A DNA stretch of 64,000 nt. Source: Bacteroidota bacterium. GTDB taxonomy: Bacteria > Bacteroidota > Bacteroidia > NS11-12g > UBA9320. A program made the translations under genes and the position numbers. Shown here one piece after another: positions 41,624-51,665 of this stretch. Location of the stretch: contig JABWCE010000008.1 of NCBI GenBank assembly GCA_013359235.1, positions 1 to 64,000 on the forward strand, in the 5' to 3' direction. Within the stretch, counting starts at the first letter, position 1. Each line of letters starts with the position of its first letter. Below the pieces are notes generated by a model. The model saw nothing but the letters and a program-made list of their open reading frames with translations. It made no database searches and had not been told where the DNA came from.

Positions 41624-42226
41624 ATGGCAAGATATACAGGACCAAAGTCAAAAATTGCACGTAGATTCAGAGAGCCAATCTTTGGACCAGACAAGGCATT
41701 AGACAGAAAAAATTACAGACCTGGAATGCATGGAAATTCCAGAAGAAGATCTAAGCAATCAGAATATGCTATACAACTTGGCGAAAAGCAAAAAGCAAAA
41801 TACACTTATGGAGTTTTAGAACGTCAATTTGCCAATCTTTTTGATAAGGCTGCAAGAAAACATGGTATTACAGGTGAAAATCTTCTTAAATTTTTAGAAG
41901 CACGACTTGATAATACTGTATATAGATTAGGTATTTCAACAACCCGTGATGGTGCAAGACAACTGGTTTCTCATAAACATATTTTAGTTAATGACACAGT
42001 TGTAAATATTCCATCATATCACTTAAAACCTGGTGATAAAATTTCGGTAAGAGAAAAATCAAAATCTCTTGAAAATATTAATGATGCCCTTGCAAAACGT
42101 AAATCATACAATTGGTTGCAGTGGGATGCCGATAAGTTTGAAGGAATTTTCCTTGCATTGCCCGAACGTGAAGATATACCAGAAAAAGTAAAAGAACAGC
42201 TTATAGTAGAGCTTTATTCAAAATAA
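41624..42226 (+). CDS. rpsD: 30S ribosomal protein S4
   Basis: [21 protein letters not shown]4 domain [14 protein letters not shown]. Confidence 0.98.
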   Translation: MARYTGPKSKIARRFREPIFGPDKALDRKNYRPGMHGNSRRRSKQSEYAIQLGEKQKAKYTYGVLERQFANLFDKAARKHGITGENLLKFLEARLDNTVYRLGISTTRDGARQLVSHKHILVNDTVVNIPSYHLKPGDKISVREKSKSLENINDALAKRKSYNWLQWDADKFEGIFLALPEREDIPEKVKEQLIVELYSK

Positions 42227-42254
42227 TAATTAATAACAAACAAATAATTTAACA

Positions 42255-43247
42255 ATGTCAATATTAGCATTTCAGAGACCAGACAAGGTAATAATGCATA
42301 AAGAAACAGACTTTTTTGGTTTGTTTGAATTTCGCCCTTTAGAAAGAGGCTATGGAATTACAATAGGTAATTCTCTTAGAAGGATATTGCTTTCATCACT
42401 AGAAGGATATGCAATAGTTTCAATAAAAGTTCCCGGTGTTGATCATGAATTTACAACAATAAAAGGTGTTGTAGAGGATGTTACCGAAATTATTTTAAAT
42501 CTAAAACAAGTAAGATTTAAAAAAATAGGCAGCAGCGGAAACTCTGAGAAAATATACATAAACATCAAAGGACAAGAGCAATTTACTGCAGGCGATATCA
42601 GCCGATACTCATCAATGTTCGAAATTTTAAATCCCGATCTAGTAATTTGCAATATGGAACCATTTGTAAATTTTGAGATGGAATTGGTTGTTGATAAAGG
42701 AAGAGGATATGTGCCCGCTGAAGAAAACTTGTCAGGCGATGCACCAATTGGGCTTATTCCTATTGATTCAATTTTTACTCCAATAAAAAACGTAAAATAC
42801 AGCGTAGAAGATTATAGAGTAGAAGGTAAAACAGATTATGAAAAATTACTTATTGAAATAAGTACTGATGGCTCAATTCATCCCGAAAATGCTTTGAAAG
42901 AGGCTGCAAAAATACTTATTCAGCACTATTTATTATTTTCTGACGATAATATTTTGCTCGATACGCAGGTTAAATCTAAGGCTCAAGAAGTAGATGAAAA
43001 TCTTCTTCAAATGAGAAAAGTTTTAAAGACACCATTATCAGATCTTGACCTTTCTGTTAGAGCATACAATTGTCTTAAAGCAGCCGAAATAAGAACTTTA
43101 GGAGAATTGGTTAGTTTTCACATTGAAGACCTTTTAAAATTTAGAAATTTTGGTAAAAAATCACTTACCGAACTTGAAGAATTTGTTAAAGAAAAAGGAC
43201 TTAATTTTGGTATGGACACATCAAAATACAATCTTAGCGAGGATTAA
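42255..43247 (+). CDS. rpoA: DNA-directed RNA polymerase subunit alpha
   Basis: [27 protein letters not shown]-terminal domain [18 protein letters not shown]. Confidence 0.98.
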   Translation: MSILAFQRPDKVIMHKETDFFGLFEFRPLERGYGITIGNSLRRILLSSLEGYAIVSIKVPGVDHEFTTIKGVVEDVTEIILNLKQVRFKKIGSSGNSEKIYINIKGQEQFTAGDISRYSSMFEILNPDLVICNMEPFVNFEMELVVDKGRGYVPAEENLSGDAPIGLIPIDSIFTPIKNVKYSVEDYRVEGKTDYEKLLIEISTDGSIHPENALKEAAKILIQHYLLFSDDNILLDTQVKSKAQEVDENLLQMRKVLKTPLSDLDLSVRAYNCLKAAEIRTLGELVSFHIEDLLKFRNFGKKSLTELEEFVKEKGLNFGMDTSKYNLSED

Positions 43248-43252
43248 TAAAA

Positions 43253-43843
43253 ATGAGACACGGAAATAAGATAAATCAATTAGGAAGATCCACAAGTCAC
43301 CGTCATGCAATGATGGCAAATATGGCGTCTTCATTAATAAAGAGTAAAAGAATTTTTACAACACTTGCAAAAGCAAAAGCTCTTCGCAAGTACATTGAAC
43401 CTCTTGTAACAAAATCAAAAGCAGATTCTACTCATTCGCGAAGAGTTGTTTTCAGTTATTTGCAAAACAAAGACTCAGTTAAAGAGCTTTTTGGAAGCAT
43501 TGCAACTAAAGTAGCTGACAGACCAGGCGGATACACCAGAATATTGAAAACCGGTGTTAGACCAGGTGATAACGCTGAAATGTGTATGATAGAATTTGTT
43601 GATTTTAACGAAAGTCTTGGTGGAGGAAAAATTTCTTCTAAAGTTGCTGCAGCCTCAAAACGTACAAGAAGAGGCGGCGCAAAAAAAGATGTAAAAAATG
43701 CAATTGAATCTAAAGTTGAAACACAAGTAGAAGCAAAGGATGAAGTTGTAGAAAACAATGAACCTGAGATTTATGAAGAAATTGCTCCCGATGTAATGCC
43801 TGAAAGCGAAACATTTGAAGAAAATAAACAAGAAGAAAAGTAA
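43253..43843 (+). CDS. rplQ: 50S ribosomal protein L17 with acidic C-terminal extension
   Basis: [29 protein letters not shown]; tail ...[25 protein letters not shown]. Confidence 0.97.
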   Translation: MRHGNKINQLGRSTSHRHAMMANMASSLIKSKRIFTTLAKAKALRKYIEPLVTKSKADSTHSRRVVFSYLQNKDSVKELFGSIATKVADRPGGYTRILKTGVRPGDNAEMCMIEFVDFNESLGGGKISSKVAAASKRTRRGGAKKDVKNAIESKVETQVEAKDEVVENNEPEIYEEIAPDVMPESETFEENKQEEK

Positions 43844-43867
43844 AACAAATTATTTTGTTAATAATAT

Positions 43868-43899
43868 AAAAAAAGAGGTTTTATTAAACCTCTTTTTTT
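43868..43899. terminator. Bidirectional-type Rho-independent terminator of the ribosomal super-operon
   Basis: aaaaaaagaggttt-tatt-aaacctcttttttt: perfect 14-bp stem, 4-nt loop. Confidence 0.92.
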
Positions 43900-43946
43900 A
43901 TACGTAAAAAACAAGTTATTTCAGATATTATTATTTATTTGCACAA

Positions 43947-44378
43947 ATGAATTTTTTAATTCTTTTATTATTTGTATTCAGTGTAAATGCACTTTTGCTT
44001 TTTATTCATGTTTACTGGTTTTTGGGAGGTAATTTTGGGTTAGAATTTTCTAATTATACAATAAGAGTAAAAAATAAAAAATCAAAATCAATCAAAAGAA
44101 ACAAGATATTTATTATAGCAATTTTGCTTGCATTTATTTTTATAGTAAATTTAACACAGACAGGCATTAATAATATAAATGTAAACCCAAACTTAATGTT
44201 ATGGATAAATAGAATAATTTCATTAGGTTTTTTTTACCGTTCGGTTGGAAATTTTACAAGTTTTGGATTTACAAAATCAATTAGAAAAGGTCTTTATGCA
44301 TCATTAGATACATGGATTTATTCTCCTGTGTTTTTGCTTATGGCAGTGTGCCAAATATTGATTTCTATGAAAGATTAA
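43947..44378 (+). CDS. Hypothetical multi-TM membrane protein (DUF3995-like layout)
   Basis: 143 aa, ~4 hydrophobic segments, HVYWFLGGNFGLE near the N-terminus; family call tentative. Confidence 0.6.
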   Translation: MNFLILLLFVFSVNALLLFIHVYWFLGGNFGLEFSNYTIRVKNKKSKSIKRNKIFIIAILLAFIFIVNLTQTGINNINVNPNLMLWINRIISLGFFYRSVGNFTSFGFTKSIRKGLYASLDTWIYSPVFLLMAVCQILISMKD

Positions 44379-45154
44379 TTGATGCTTTTCATTTTTTCTA
44401 AAAATTCTTTCTTATGCTGTCTTGATAATATTATTTCATCAAGATTTTTCATTCTTACAAAAAATGATGAATTATTTTTTTTTAATAAGTCTTTTACCTG
44501 ATTAAGGTTTACCAAGTAAGAACGATGAGTTCTGAAAAAATTCAAATTTTGAAGAATATTCTCAAAATAATTTGTGCTTTTTGAAACTAAAACTGATTTT
44601 TCATCATAAATTATCTTACTGTAAACTCTTTCAGCTTTCAGGTAAAAAATATTCGAAATATTAATAAAATAAGTTTTACCATGTGTATCAATTATCAATC
44701 TGCCGTTTGCTTCTATTACTTTGCTTTCGGGCTTTTGGTTATGTATTTCTGAAGTTTCAATTTCTGAAATATTTTTTTCACGGTTTAAAAAACGATTTAT
44801 AACATCTTCAACATGAAACTTGTCTATTGGTTTAATCAAATAATCAAATGCATGAATTTTAAAGGCTTTCAGAGCATAATTTTCATGAGCTGTAGTAAAT
44901 ACAACCTGAAATGTATATTGACCAATTTTTTCTAAAATTTCAAAACCATTTAAAAGTGGCATTTCAATATCTAAAAACAAAATATCTATTTCATATTTTG
45001 CAAGTTTTATTAATGCTTCGTTTGCATCTGATGATGTAAAAGTTATTTCAATTATATCATTTTTGTTTTCTAAAATCTTAGTAATTGCTGTTATACTGAA
45101 AACACTATCATCAATTATTGCAACTTTAATTTTTTTTGAAAAATCAGAACTCAT
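44375..45154 (-). CDS. LytTR-family response regulator
   Basis: REC domain (VAIIDDSVF, ILFLDIEMPLLNGFE, FDYLIKPI) + LytTR (YFLKAERVYSKI, FFRTHRSYLVNLNQV). Confidence 0.92.
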   Translation of the reverse strand: MSSDFSKKIKVAIIDDSVFSITAITKILENKNDIIEITFTSSDANEALIKLAKYEIDILFLDIEMPLLNGFEILEKIGQYTFQVVFTTAHENYALKAFKIHAFDYLIKPIDKFHVEDVINRFLNREKNISEIETSEIHNQKPESKVIEANGRLIIDTHGKTYFINISNIFYLKAERVYSKIIYDEKSVLVSKSTNYFENILQNLNFFRTHRSYLVNLNQVKDLLKKNNSSFFVRMKNLDEIILSRQHKKEFLEKMKSIN

Positions 45155-45186
45155 TGCAATTTGTTTTTAGAGTTTTTTAATGAAAA

Positions 45187-47115
45187 TTATTTGTTTTTTG
45201 ATTCACGCCACATCCAAGGATTGCCTACTATATAGTCTTTTAGCCTTTTTTCTGTTAACCTGTTCATTTCAGCTTTTGCCTCATCCTTAGTGAATATTTT
45301 TTTAGTCCACACATAGTAGTAGTTTTGTGGTGTAACCAATACTTGTGTAGGTTCATCATAGGTTTTTAATAGATATTTTTGATAGTTTTTTAGATTGTTG
45401 TAATATCTGAAGGCACCTATTATTACATAATAATCCCAAATTTGTGAACTGTCTTCAATTTCATCTACATTTATTCGGTGTATCGAAGATGGATCTTGGC
45501 TTACGAGTGGGCTTCTTCCCCATTGGTCAACAACTGAACCTTTTGGAGTATTGGGTTCAAGATCTAAATCGTCAGAAATGCCATCGCCATCAGAATCTAC
45601 AACCTTTTCAATAATTATATCATCAGGTTTTACTATTGCAATCCCATTTTTATCTACTTTTGCTCCCGTCGGCGAGAAAATTTGACCATCAATACAATCT
45701 TTATAACCATCTTTGTCGCTGTCTTTGGCTACTCCCCATTCATCTACTATACATTTTGAGGCATTAATATTGTATTTTTCGCCAATATGTTGCCAGTGTG
45801 GTGTTTCAGGTTCGCGATCTTTTACGTCAGGCACGCCGTCTTTGTCTGTGTCAATTGCTGTACCGTTTTTATCAATTTTTGCACCGTGAATTGTATTTAC
45901 TTCTTTGTCAAAACAGTCTAAAATTCCATCATTATCACTATCAGAAGCTATTCCAAAATTATCTACAACGCACCCTTCAGGGGTATTAGCTTGCATATCA
46001 AACAGGTCAATTACTCCGTCGTGGTCTGTATCTAAAGCAATACCATGCGAATCAACAGTTGCTCCAGATGGTGTATTGGGTTGTTCATCAATTCCGTCTG
46101 CTACTTTATCATTGTCGCTGTCAAGTGCTACCCCATCGTTATTTACAACACTTCCTTTTACGCTTGCAGGTTCTTTATCAAACAAATCAGATACGCCATC
46201 TTTATCTCCATCATTTTTAAAACTTTTTCCTCCAAGGTCAAATCCAAAAAATATTTCATGAAAATTTCCTGTATTTTTCTTTTGTTGTATTGCAAATGTA
46301 TATCCTAATGAAATTTTATTGTAAAACTGCATTCCTGCCGAAAAATCGTATCCGTATAATTGGCGGTATCCACCACTTATCCATAGTTTTGATTTGTAAT
46401 ACGCAGCAGTATTAAAATCTAAATTTAATTTTGAATCAATGCTCTTTCTAGCTTGAAGTGTAGGTTCAATTTTGAAATTTTTGTTTTTTAGACAAAATAA
46501 ATATGAAACATTGCAAGCCAAATGTTTTTCAAATAAATATGCAAAATCGTCATAGTATTCTGAATTTACTTTTATTTGATTAGACTCTAAAAGACGATAT
46601 CCGGCAATGCCAATATTTAATCCATTTTTGTGAAGAGAAACTCCAAAATTACCATCAAAATCTGTAGTAGAATTTGATTTTTCTGCAAGTGTAATTTTTT
46701 GTGTTTTTTCAAGGTCAACCCTTTCTGTTATTAGCTTTGCTTGTTCATAACCAATTGAAAAACCAAATGCAAGCATACTTTTTTTATCAATTTGTACTTT
46801 GTAACTGTATGTACCGGTGATAGAGCTTCGTGAAAGTATGTCTCTTGAGTCGTTATAGGCTATAAACCCTATACCATCGCTACCATTTCTAAAATTTCCG
46901 TTGTATGATGCCAGAAAACTCTCAGTTTTATTAGTGTTTGCTTTCCAGTTGCTGCGGTTTAAAAGAAAAATTTTATTTCCGTTTAAACCTGCAAAAGCGG
47001 GATTTGAAAGATATGAATTGATAAAATAACTGCTTGTTGGTGGCAATTGTTGTGCTTCTGATTTTATTGAAAATATCAGCAGAGCCGAAGATATTAAAAG
47101 TGTAAAATTTCTCAT
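45187..47115 (-). CDS. PorP/SprF family T9SS membrane protein fused to TSP3-like repeats and a SPOR-like C-terminus
   Basis: PorP/SprF N-term (SSYFINSYLSNPAFAGLNG...SWKAN...), multiple DxDxDGxxDxxD repeats, C-term YYVIIGAFRYYNNLKNYQKYL. Confidence 0.85.
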   Translation of the reverse strand: MRNFTLLISSALLIFSIKSEAQQLPPTSSYFINSYLSNPAFAGLNGNKIFLLNRSNWKANTNKTESFLASYNGNFRNGSDGIGFIAYNDSRDILSRSSITGTYSYKVQIDKKSMLAFGFSIGYEQAKLITERVDLEKTQKITLAEKSNSTTDFDGNFGVSLHKNGLNIGIAGYRLLESNQIKVNSEYYDDFAYLFEKHLACNVSYLFCLKNKNFKIEPTLQARKSIDSKLNLDFNTAAYYKSKLWISGGYRQLYGYDFSAGMQFYNKISLGYTFAIQQKKNTGNFHEIFFGFDLGGKSFKNDGDKDGVSDLFDKEPASVKGSVVNNDGVALDSDNDKVADGIDEQPNTPSGATVDSHGIALDTDHDGVIDLFDMQANTPEGCVVDNFGIASDSDNDGILDCFDKEVNTIHGAKIDKNGTAIDTDKDGVPDVKDREPETPHWQHIGEKYNINASKCIVDEWGVAKDSDKDGYKDCIDGQIFSPTGAKVDKNGIAIVKPDDIIIEKVVDSDGDGISDDLDLEPNTPKGSVVDQWGRSPLVSQDPSSIHRINVDEIEDSSQIWDYYVIIGAFRYYNNLKNYQKYLLKTYDEPTQVLVTPQNYYYVWTKKIFTKDEAKAEMNRLTEKRLKDYIVGNPWMWRESKNK

Positions 47116-47360
47116 AAATTAACCTTTTAAAAAATTGAATTTATCCCAAAAATACTAAGGTCTTAGAGCATATTAATCATACTAAAATTTAAAAAAAATG
47201 TTGATATGGTTTTTAATTTGAAATTTAAACTAAAAAACTCATTGCTTAAAAACTAAAAAATGCTGAATTAATAAAGGGTTTAGCTTTAAATTTAGAATTT
47301 GAAACATGTATAAATTCCTGAACAAATCAATGAATTTAAGTGAATAATCAATTTTAAGGG

Positions 47361-48644
47361 TTATTGAATAATGAATTTTTGACTTAGAGCTTTTTGGTTT
47401 TCATAAAAAACTTTTATATAATATACCCCCGATGATAGTGTTTCACAATTGAATTTGTATCTGAAATTATCTGAAATTGAAAAGTTTTGTTCTACTATTG
47501 GTTGACCAACTATATTTGTTATTTTTATTAAATAATTTCCTTTTTTATCAAGATTTACATTCAAAAAACTACTTGCAGGGTTGGGGTTTATGTTTACAAA
47601 TTCTGAAGCAGGAATTGAATTATCAATACTTGTTGTGCCTACTTCGGGTCTTAAATTTACCAAATTCCATCGCATTTGGTTTGCTTGTTCTTTTGAAAAC
47701 ATAACGGTACAAGGGTAAGGAGTATAATCCATATAGTTTTCATACATATCAGGTTTGTCGCCACTGCCTTCGTAACATGAATTTTTATTTGCTACACAAT
47801 TTGAACTTGCAATACTGCAAAACGGGGTGTCTTTAAATCCATCATCATCACCATTACAAGTTTTATTTTTATCAGCCCATATATGTCTTAACCCAAGATA
47901 ATGCCCTATTTCGTGAACAAGTGTTTTTTCGCGAATTGAAGAGCTTAATCCATCGTAGGGATTTTTTACACCTACAAACTGATAATTTATTACCACACCA
48001 TGAAGGTCAATGTCTTTGTAAAATTGTGAATTCCAAAATTTGGCATTTATAGGGGGAAAACCATAGGCTGCCGTAAGTAAATAACCTTGATAAGTGAAAC
48101 GACAAACCCAAATATTCAGATATTTGTTTGGGTTCCAGGCATCACTACCACCTTCCGAAGTAAATTTTACTGATTCAGCTTGACCGAAATTATCGCCAAA
48201 ATCTGATTTTTTTGTTTTTACTCTGTTAATTCCGTTGGTTGGCTTTCCTTCCGGGTCTTTTTTGGCAAGGTAAAATACAATTCTTGCATTACCAACTACA
48301 GGTTTAAAAACACTTCTTACTTTGCCTGTGTCTTTGTGGTTGTGATTATAAGCTTCGTTTAATGCTTTTATTTGTGAATATATCAAAGAATCATGAATAT
48401 TCAATTCAGGAGTGTTCCATAAAATATGAAAAACTACGGGTATGTAATATATAGTTTGGTCATCAGCTTTATAAAGAAGTTTTGATGATTTGTGTGATTC
48501 TTCCCTTGTTTTATCTAATGCTTCGCCAAAACCAGGAAATTTTTTTTTCAAATAGTTTTCATATTCGTAAGTTCCGCATTGTGCTTGCAAAAAACTGCTG
48601 TAAGAAGTAAAAAGTAATGTTAAAATTATTATTTTATTTTTCAT
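47361..48644 (-). CDS. M43-family (pappalysin-type) zinc metalloprotease with T9SS sorting domain
   Basis: Signal peptide; HEIGHYLGLRHIW zinc motif; C-term NPNPASSFLNVNL...SSGVYYIKVF. Confidence 0.92.
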   Translation of the reverse strand: MKNKIIILTLLFTSYSSFLQAQCGTYEYENYLKKKFPGFGEALDKTREESHKSSKLLYKADDQTIYYIPVVFHILWNTPELNIHDSLIYSQIKALNEAYNHNHKDTGKVRSVFKPVVGNARIVFYLAKKDPEGKPTNGINRVKTKKSDFGDNFGQAESVKFTSEGGSDAWNPNKYLNIWVCRFTYQGYLLTAAYGFPPINAKFWNSQFYKDIDLHGVVINYQFVGVKNPYDGLSSSIREKTLVHEIGHYLGLRHIWADKNKTCNGDDDGFKDTPFCSIASSNCVANKNSCYEGSGDKPDMYENYMDYTPYPCTVMFSKEQANQMRWNLVNLRPEVGTTSIDNSIPASEFVNINPNPASSFLNVNLDKKGNYLIKITNIVGQPIVEQNFSISDNFRYKFNCETLSSGVYYIKVFYENQKALSQKFIIQ

Positions 48645-49427
48645 TTAATTTCCATTAAAGACCGGTTTTCTTTTTTCTATAAAGGCATTAGTCCCTTCTT
48701 TAAAATCATTTGTATTGCCGGCTATTTCTTGACAAAATGCTTCAAAATCAAGTTGCGTATCGAGGTTTGAATTGGTTGAATTGTTCAACATTTTTTTAAT
48801 TAAGCCAATAGCTTTGGTTGGAGCATTTTTATAATAGTTTACAATATCATTTACTGTATATTCAAACTCATCATCATTGCAAACTCTGTTTATCATTCCG
48901 ATTTCAAAGGCTCTTGTTGCGCTAATTTTGTTTCCCATTGTTGCGGCTTCAAATGCAAATTTGCTGCTTGTAGCACGTGGTAAAAAATACGATGAACCAC
49001 TGTCGGGGACAAGACCAATGCCAACAAAGGCTTGCACAAGTGTAGCTTCAAAATGTGCAATTACAAAATCGCATGCTAATACAAGTGAACAACCCGCCCC
49101 TGCTGCTATGCCGTTTAATCGGCAAATTATTGGTTTGGGAATTTCTCTCATAGCTTTTATTAATGGATTATACCGTTTGTAAATTGAATCAATAAATGAA
49201 GGATTTGGGTTTGATAAGAATTCTTTTAAATCTTGACCCGAACAAAATGCTTTTCCTATTCCAGTTAATACTATCACTCTAATATCTTGGTCAATAGTGG
49301 CTTTTGAAAAAGCATCTTGAAGTTCAAAAATCATTTCTTCGTTTAAGGCATTATATACATTGGGTCTGTTTAAAGTTATTGTCAAAACAGTATCACTTTT
49401 TGTATATAAAATTGATTTATAATCCAT
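48645..49427 (-). CDS. Enoyl-CoA hydratase/isomerase family protein (PaaG-like)
   Basis: RPNVYNALNEEMI, GKAFCSGQDLKEF, NGIAAGAGCSLVLACDFVIA, GLVPDSGSSYFLPR. Confidence 0.92.
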   Translation of the reverse strand: MDYKSILYTKSDTVLTITLNRPNVYNALNEEMIFELQDAFSKATIDQDIRVIVLTGIGKAFCSGQDLKEFLSNPNPSFIDSIYKRYNPLIKAMREIPKPIICRLNGIAAGAGCSLVLACDFVIAHFEATLVQAFVGIGLVPDSGSSYFLPRATSSKFAFEAATMGNKISATRAFEIGMINRVCNDDEFEYTVNDIVNYYKNAPTKAIGLIKKMLNNSTNSNLDTQLDFEAFCQEIAGNTNDFKEGTNAFIEKRKPVFNGN

Positions 49428-50082
49428 ACGAAAGCAAAGTTAGCACAATTGGGCAAAATATACCAATAAATATTCCGAAAGCAATTTCAAGCCAATCGTG
49501 TGATTTTAAAAAATATCGAGAAAAACTTACAGGGATCAATATTAATAAGTTTGTTGCAGCAGCGTTTAAAAGTAATGATTTATTAAATGTAGCCAACGAG
49601 TTTAAATCTGGAACTTGCCATATAAATATCAAATAAAAGCATGCAAAAAAGCTTAAAACAAGAGTGTGCAAACTATTTTTAACTCCAAAAAAGTGAAATA
49701 AAAATGACACAATTGAAATTAAAACCATACCCATTATAATTGTAGAAAACATGGTTTTATAATCTCTCAGAAATACAAAGTTTAGGTTTGTGGTAAGAAT
49801 TAAAAAAATCAGAAAATGAATAATTGAAACTGCAAGTATTTTAGTTCTTTCATCAATCCCTGCTTCGCTTAAATAGCTCAATTTAAAATTTCTTTTTTCT
49901 AAAAAAATTATCAAAACGGTATAAAAAACAGGTATTAAAACCAAAAAAAACAATGAAAGTAACAAGGTAAAACCCAATACGGGCCCGCGGTTTCCAATGC
50001 TTATCAGTAAAAACAGTATATTGAAAAATGAAACAAATAACGGATGAAAAATATATGAAATTAGTGTAGCAGTTTTTTTCAT
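49417..50082 (-). CDS. Integral membrane protein, possibly PAP2-like
   Basis: 6-7 hydrophobic segments; SRYFLKSHDWLEIAFGIFIGI near the C-terminus resembles a degenerate PAP2 motif. Confidence 0.6.
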   Translation of the reverse strand: MKKTATLISYIFHPLFVSFFNILFLLISIGNRGPVLGFTLLLSLFFLVLIPVFYTVLIIFLEKRNFKLSYLSEAGIDERTKILAVSIIHFLIFLILTTNLNFVFLRDYKTMFSTIIMGMVLISIVSFLFHFFGVKNSLHTLVLSFFACFYLIFIWQVPDLNSLATFNKSLLLNAAATNLLILIPVSFSRYFLKSHDWLEIAFGIFIGIFCPIVLTLLSYGL

Positions 50083-50091
50083 TAATGAGTT

Positions 50092-51594
50092 TTAAAATGA
50101 TTTTCGGAGCCTTGCAACCGGTATATTTAGTTGTTCGCGGTACTTGGCTACTGTACGTCTTGCCATTGTATAGCCTTTGGTTTTTAGTAGCTCGGTAAGT
50201 TCGTCATCTGTCATTGGGTTTTTCTTATCTTCTGCATTTATTGTTTCCTGCATTAGCCTTTTTACTTCTTTTGTTGAAATTTCTTCGCCATCTTCATTTA
50301 CAATTCCTTCAGAAAAAAAGTATTTTAACAAAAAAATGCCATAATCAGTCTGTACATATTTGCTTGTTGCAACTCTTGATATTGTAGAAATATCCATATT
50401 TATTTTTTCGGCAATATCTTTTAGTTTCATTGGTTTTAGTTTTGAACTATCACCTGTTTTAAAAAATTCTTTTTGAATATCAACTATTGCCGACATTGTG
50501 AGCAATAATGTGTTTTGGCGTTGTTTTACGGCATCTATAAACCATTTTGCATTGTCAATTTTTTGTTTTAAAAACTGTACAGCTTCTTTGTTGTTGTTTT
50601 TAGTATTTGCTTTATCGTAATATTTTAATGAATCTGAAAAATCTTGACTTATTTTCAGTTCCGGTTGATTTCCTTGATTGAGTATAATTTCAAAATTTCC
50701 AAGATTATCGGCTACAACAAAATCGGGAATTACTGTTTCGGTTTTGGTTTCGTCATCTACTGTTGCAGGCTTAGGATTTAACTTTGTAATAAGTTGTACT
50801 GCTTCTTTAAGATATTCAATATGCACATTTAGTTTGTTTGCAATTTTTTCAAATTGGCGTTTTGTAAAATCTTCAAAACAATTTGTAATTATAAGTTTTG
50901 AGAGTTCAATTATAGGATTTCTACCTTTTTCTTCTTTTTTTCGAATTTGTATAAGCAAACATTCCTGCAGGTTTCTTGCCCCAATTCCCGGAGGTTCAAA
51001 TTTTTGAATTTTAAATAAAACCTTCTCTATTTTTTCAATCGTTGTATTGTGATTGTATTGAAACAACAGGTCGTTTACAAGTGATTGTAATTCGCGGCGT
51101 AAATACCCGTCATCGTCAAGCGAACCAATAATTTGCTCGGCAATCAAAATTTCATCTTCATCTTCAAATGTGCTGTTAATTTGTTCAGAAAGTGTATCTC
51201 TAAAACTTGTAGAAAATACAATTTGAGGATAAATTTTATCATCATCTTCGTTTTTGTTATTGTCGTTTAAGCGATAATCATCAGAGTCGTCTTCAATAAA
51301 ATCTTCGATGTCAATTTCTTCAAAAGTTTCTTTTTCTATAGTGTTTTCGGGCTCTTCAAAATCGTTTTGAAATTCTTCATTTTCATTTTTTTCTATTTCA
51401 GGAAATGATTCTTCTTCAAATTCATTTTCAAAATCATCATCGTCTTTGGTAATTTCTAAAGCTGGATTTTCAATTAGTTCCTCTTCAAGCCGTTGTTCAA
51501 AATTGAGCGTATTAAGTTCAAGCATTTTAACGTACATCAATTGCTGGGGTGATAGCTTTTGAAGTTGCTTTTGACTTTGACTTTGCTTTAACAT
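50092..51594 (-). CDS. rpoN: RNA polymerase sigma-54 factor
   Basis: LSPQQLMYVKMLELNTLNFEQRLEEELIENPALE; RpoN box ARRTVAKYREQLNIPVARLRK. Confidence 0.97.
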   Translation of the reverse strand: MLKQSQSQKQLQKLSPQQLMYVKMLELNTLNFEQRLEEELIENPALEITKDDDDFENEFEEESFPEIEKNENEEFQNDFEEPENTIEKETFEEIDIEDFIEDDSDDYRLNDNNKNEDDDKIYPQIVFSTSFRDTLSEQINSTFEDEDEILIAEQIIGSLDDDGYLRRELQSLVNDLLFQYNHNTTIEKIEKVLFKIQKFEPPGIGARNLQECLLIQIRKKEEKGRNPIIELSKLIITNCFEDFTKRQFEKIANKLNVHIEYLKEAVQLITKLNPKPATVDDETKTETVIPDFVVADNLGNFEIILNQGNQPELKISQDFSDSLKYYDKANTKNNNKEAVQFLKQKIDNAKWFIDAVKQRQNTLLLTMSAIVDIQKEFFKTGDSSKLKPMKLKDIAEKINMDISTISRVATSKYVQTDYGIFLLKYFFSEGIVNEDGEEISTKEVKRLMQETINAEDKKNPMTDDELTELLKTKGYTMARRTVAKYREQLNIPVARLRKSF

Positions 51595-51665
51595 AATATT
51601 AAACCAATCTAAAAAATTAAATTAATTTTGCCAAAATTATAACAAATACAGCAATAAAATTAAAA

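Noticed and set aside
45540-46215. Possible CRISPR-like or tandem DNA repeat
   Set aside because: Periodicity is protein-level (TSP3-like, ~32 aa), DNA units are diverged, and there are no constant repeats with unique spacers
45905-46261. Plus-strand ORFs opposite the TSP3 repeats
   Set aside because: Periodicity comes from the sense-strand Asp/Gly repeat; antisense artefact
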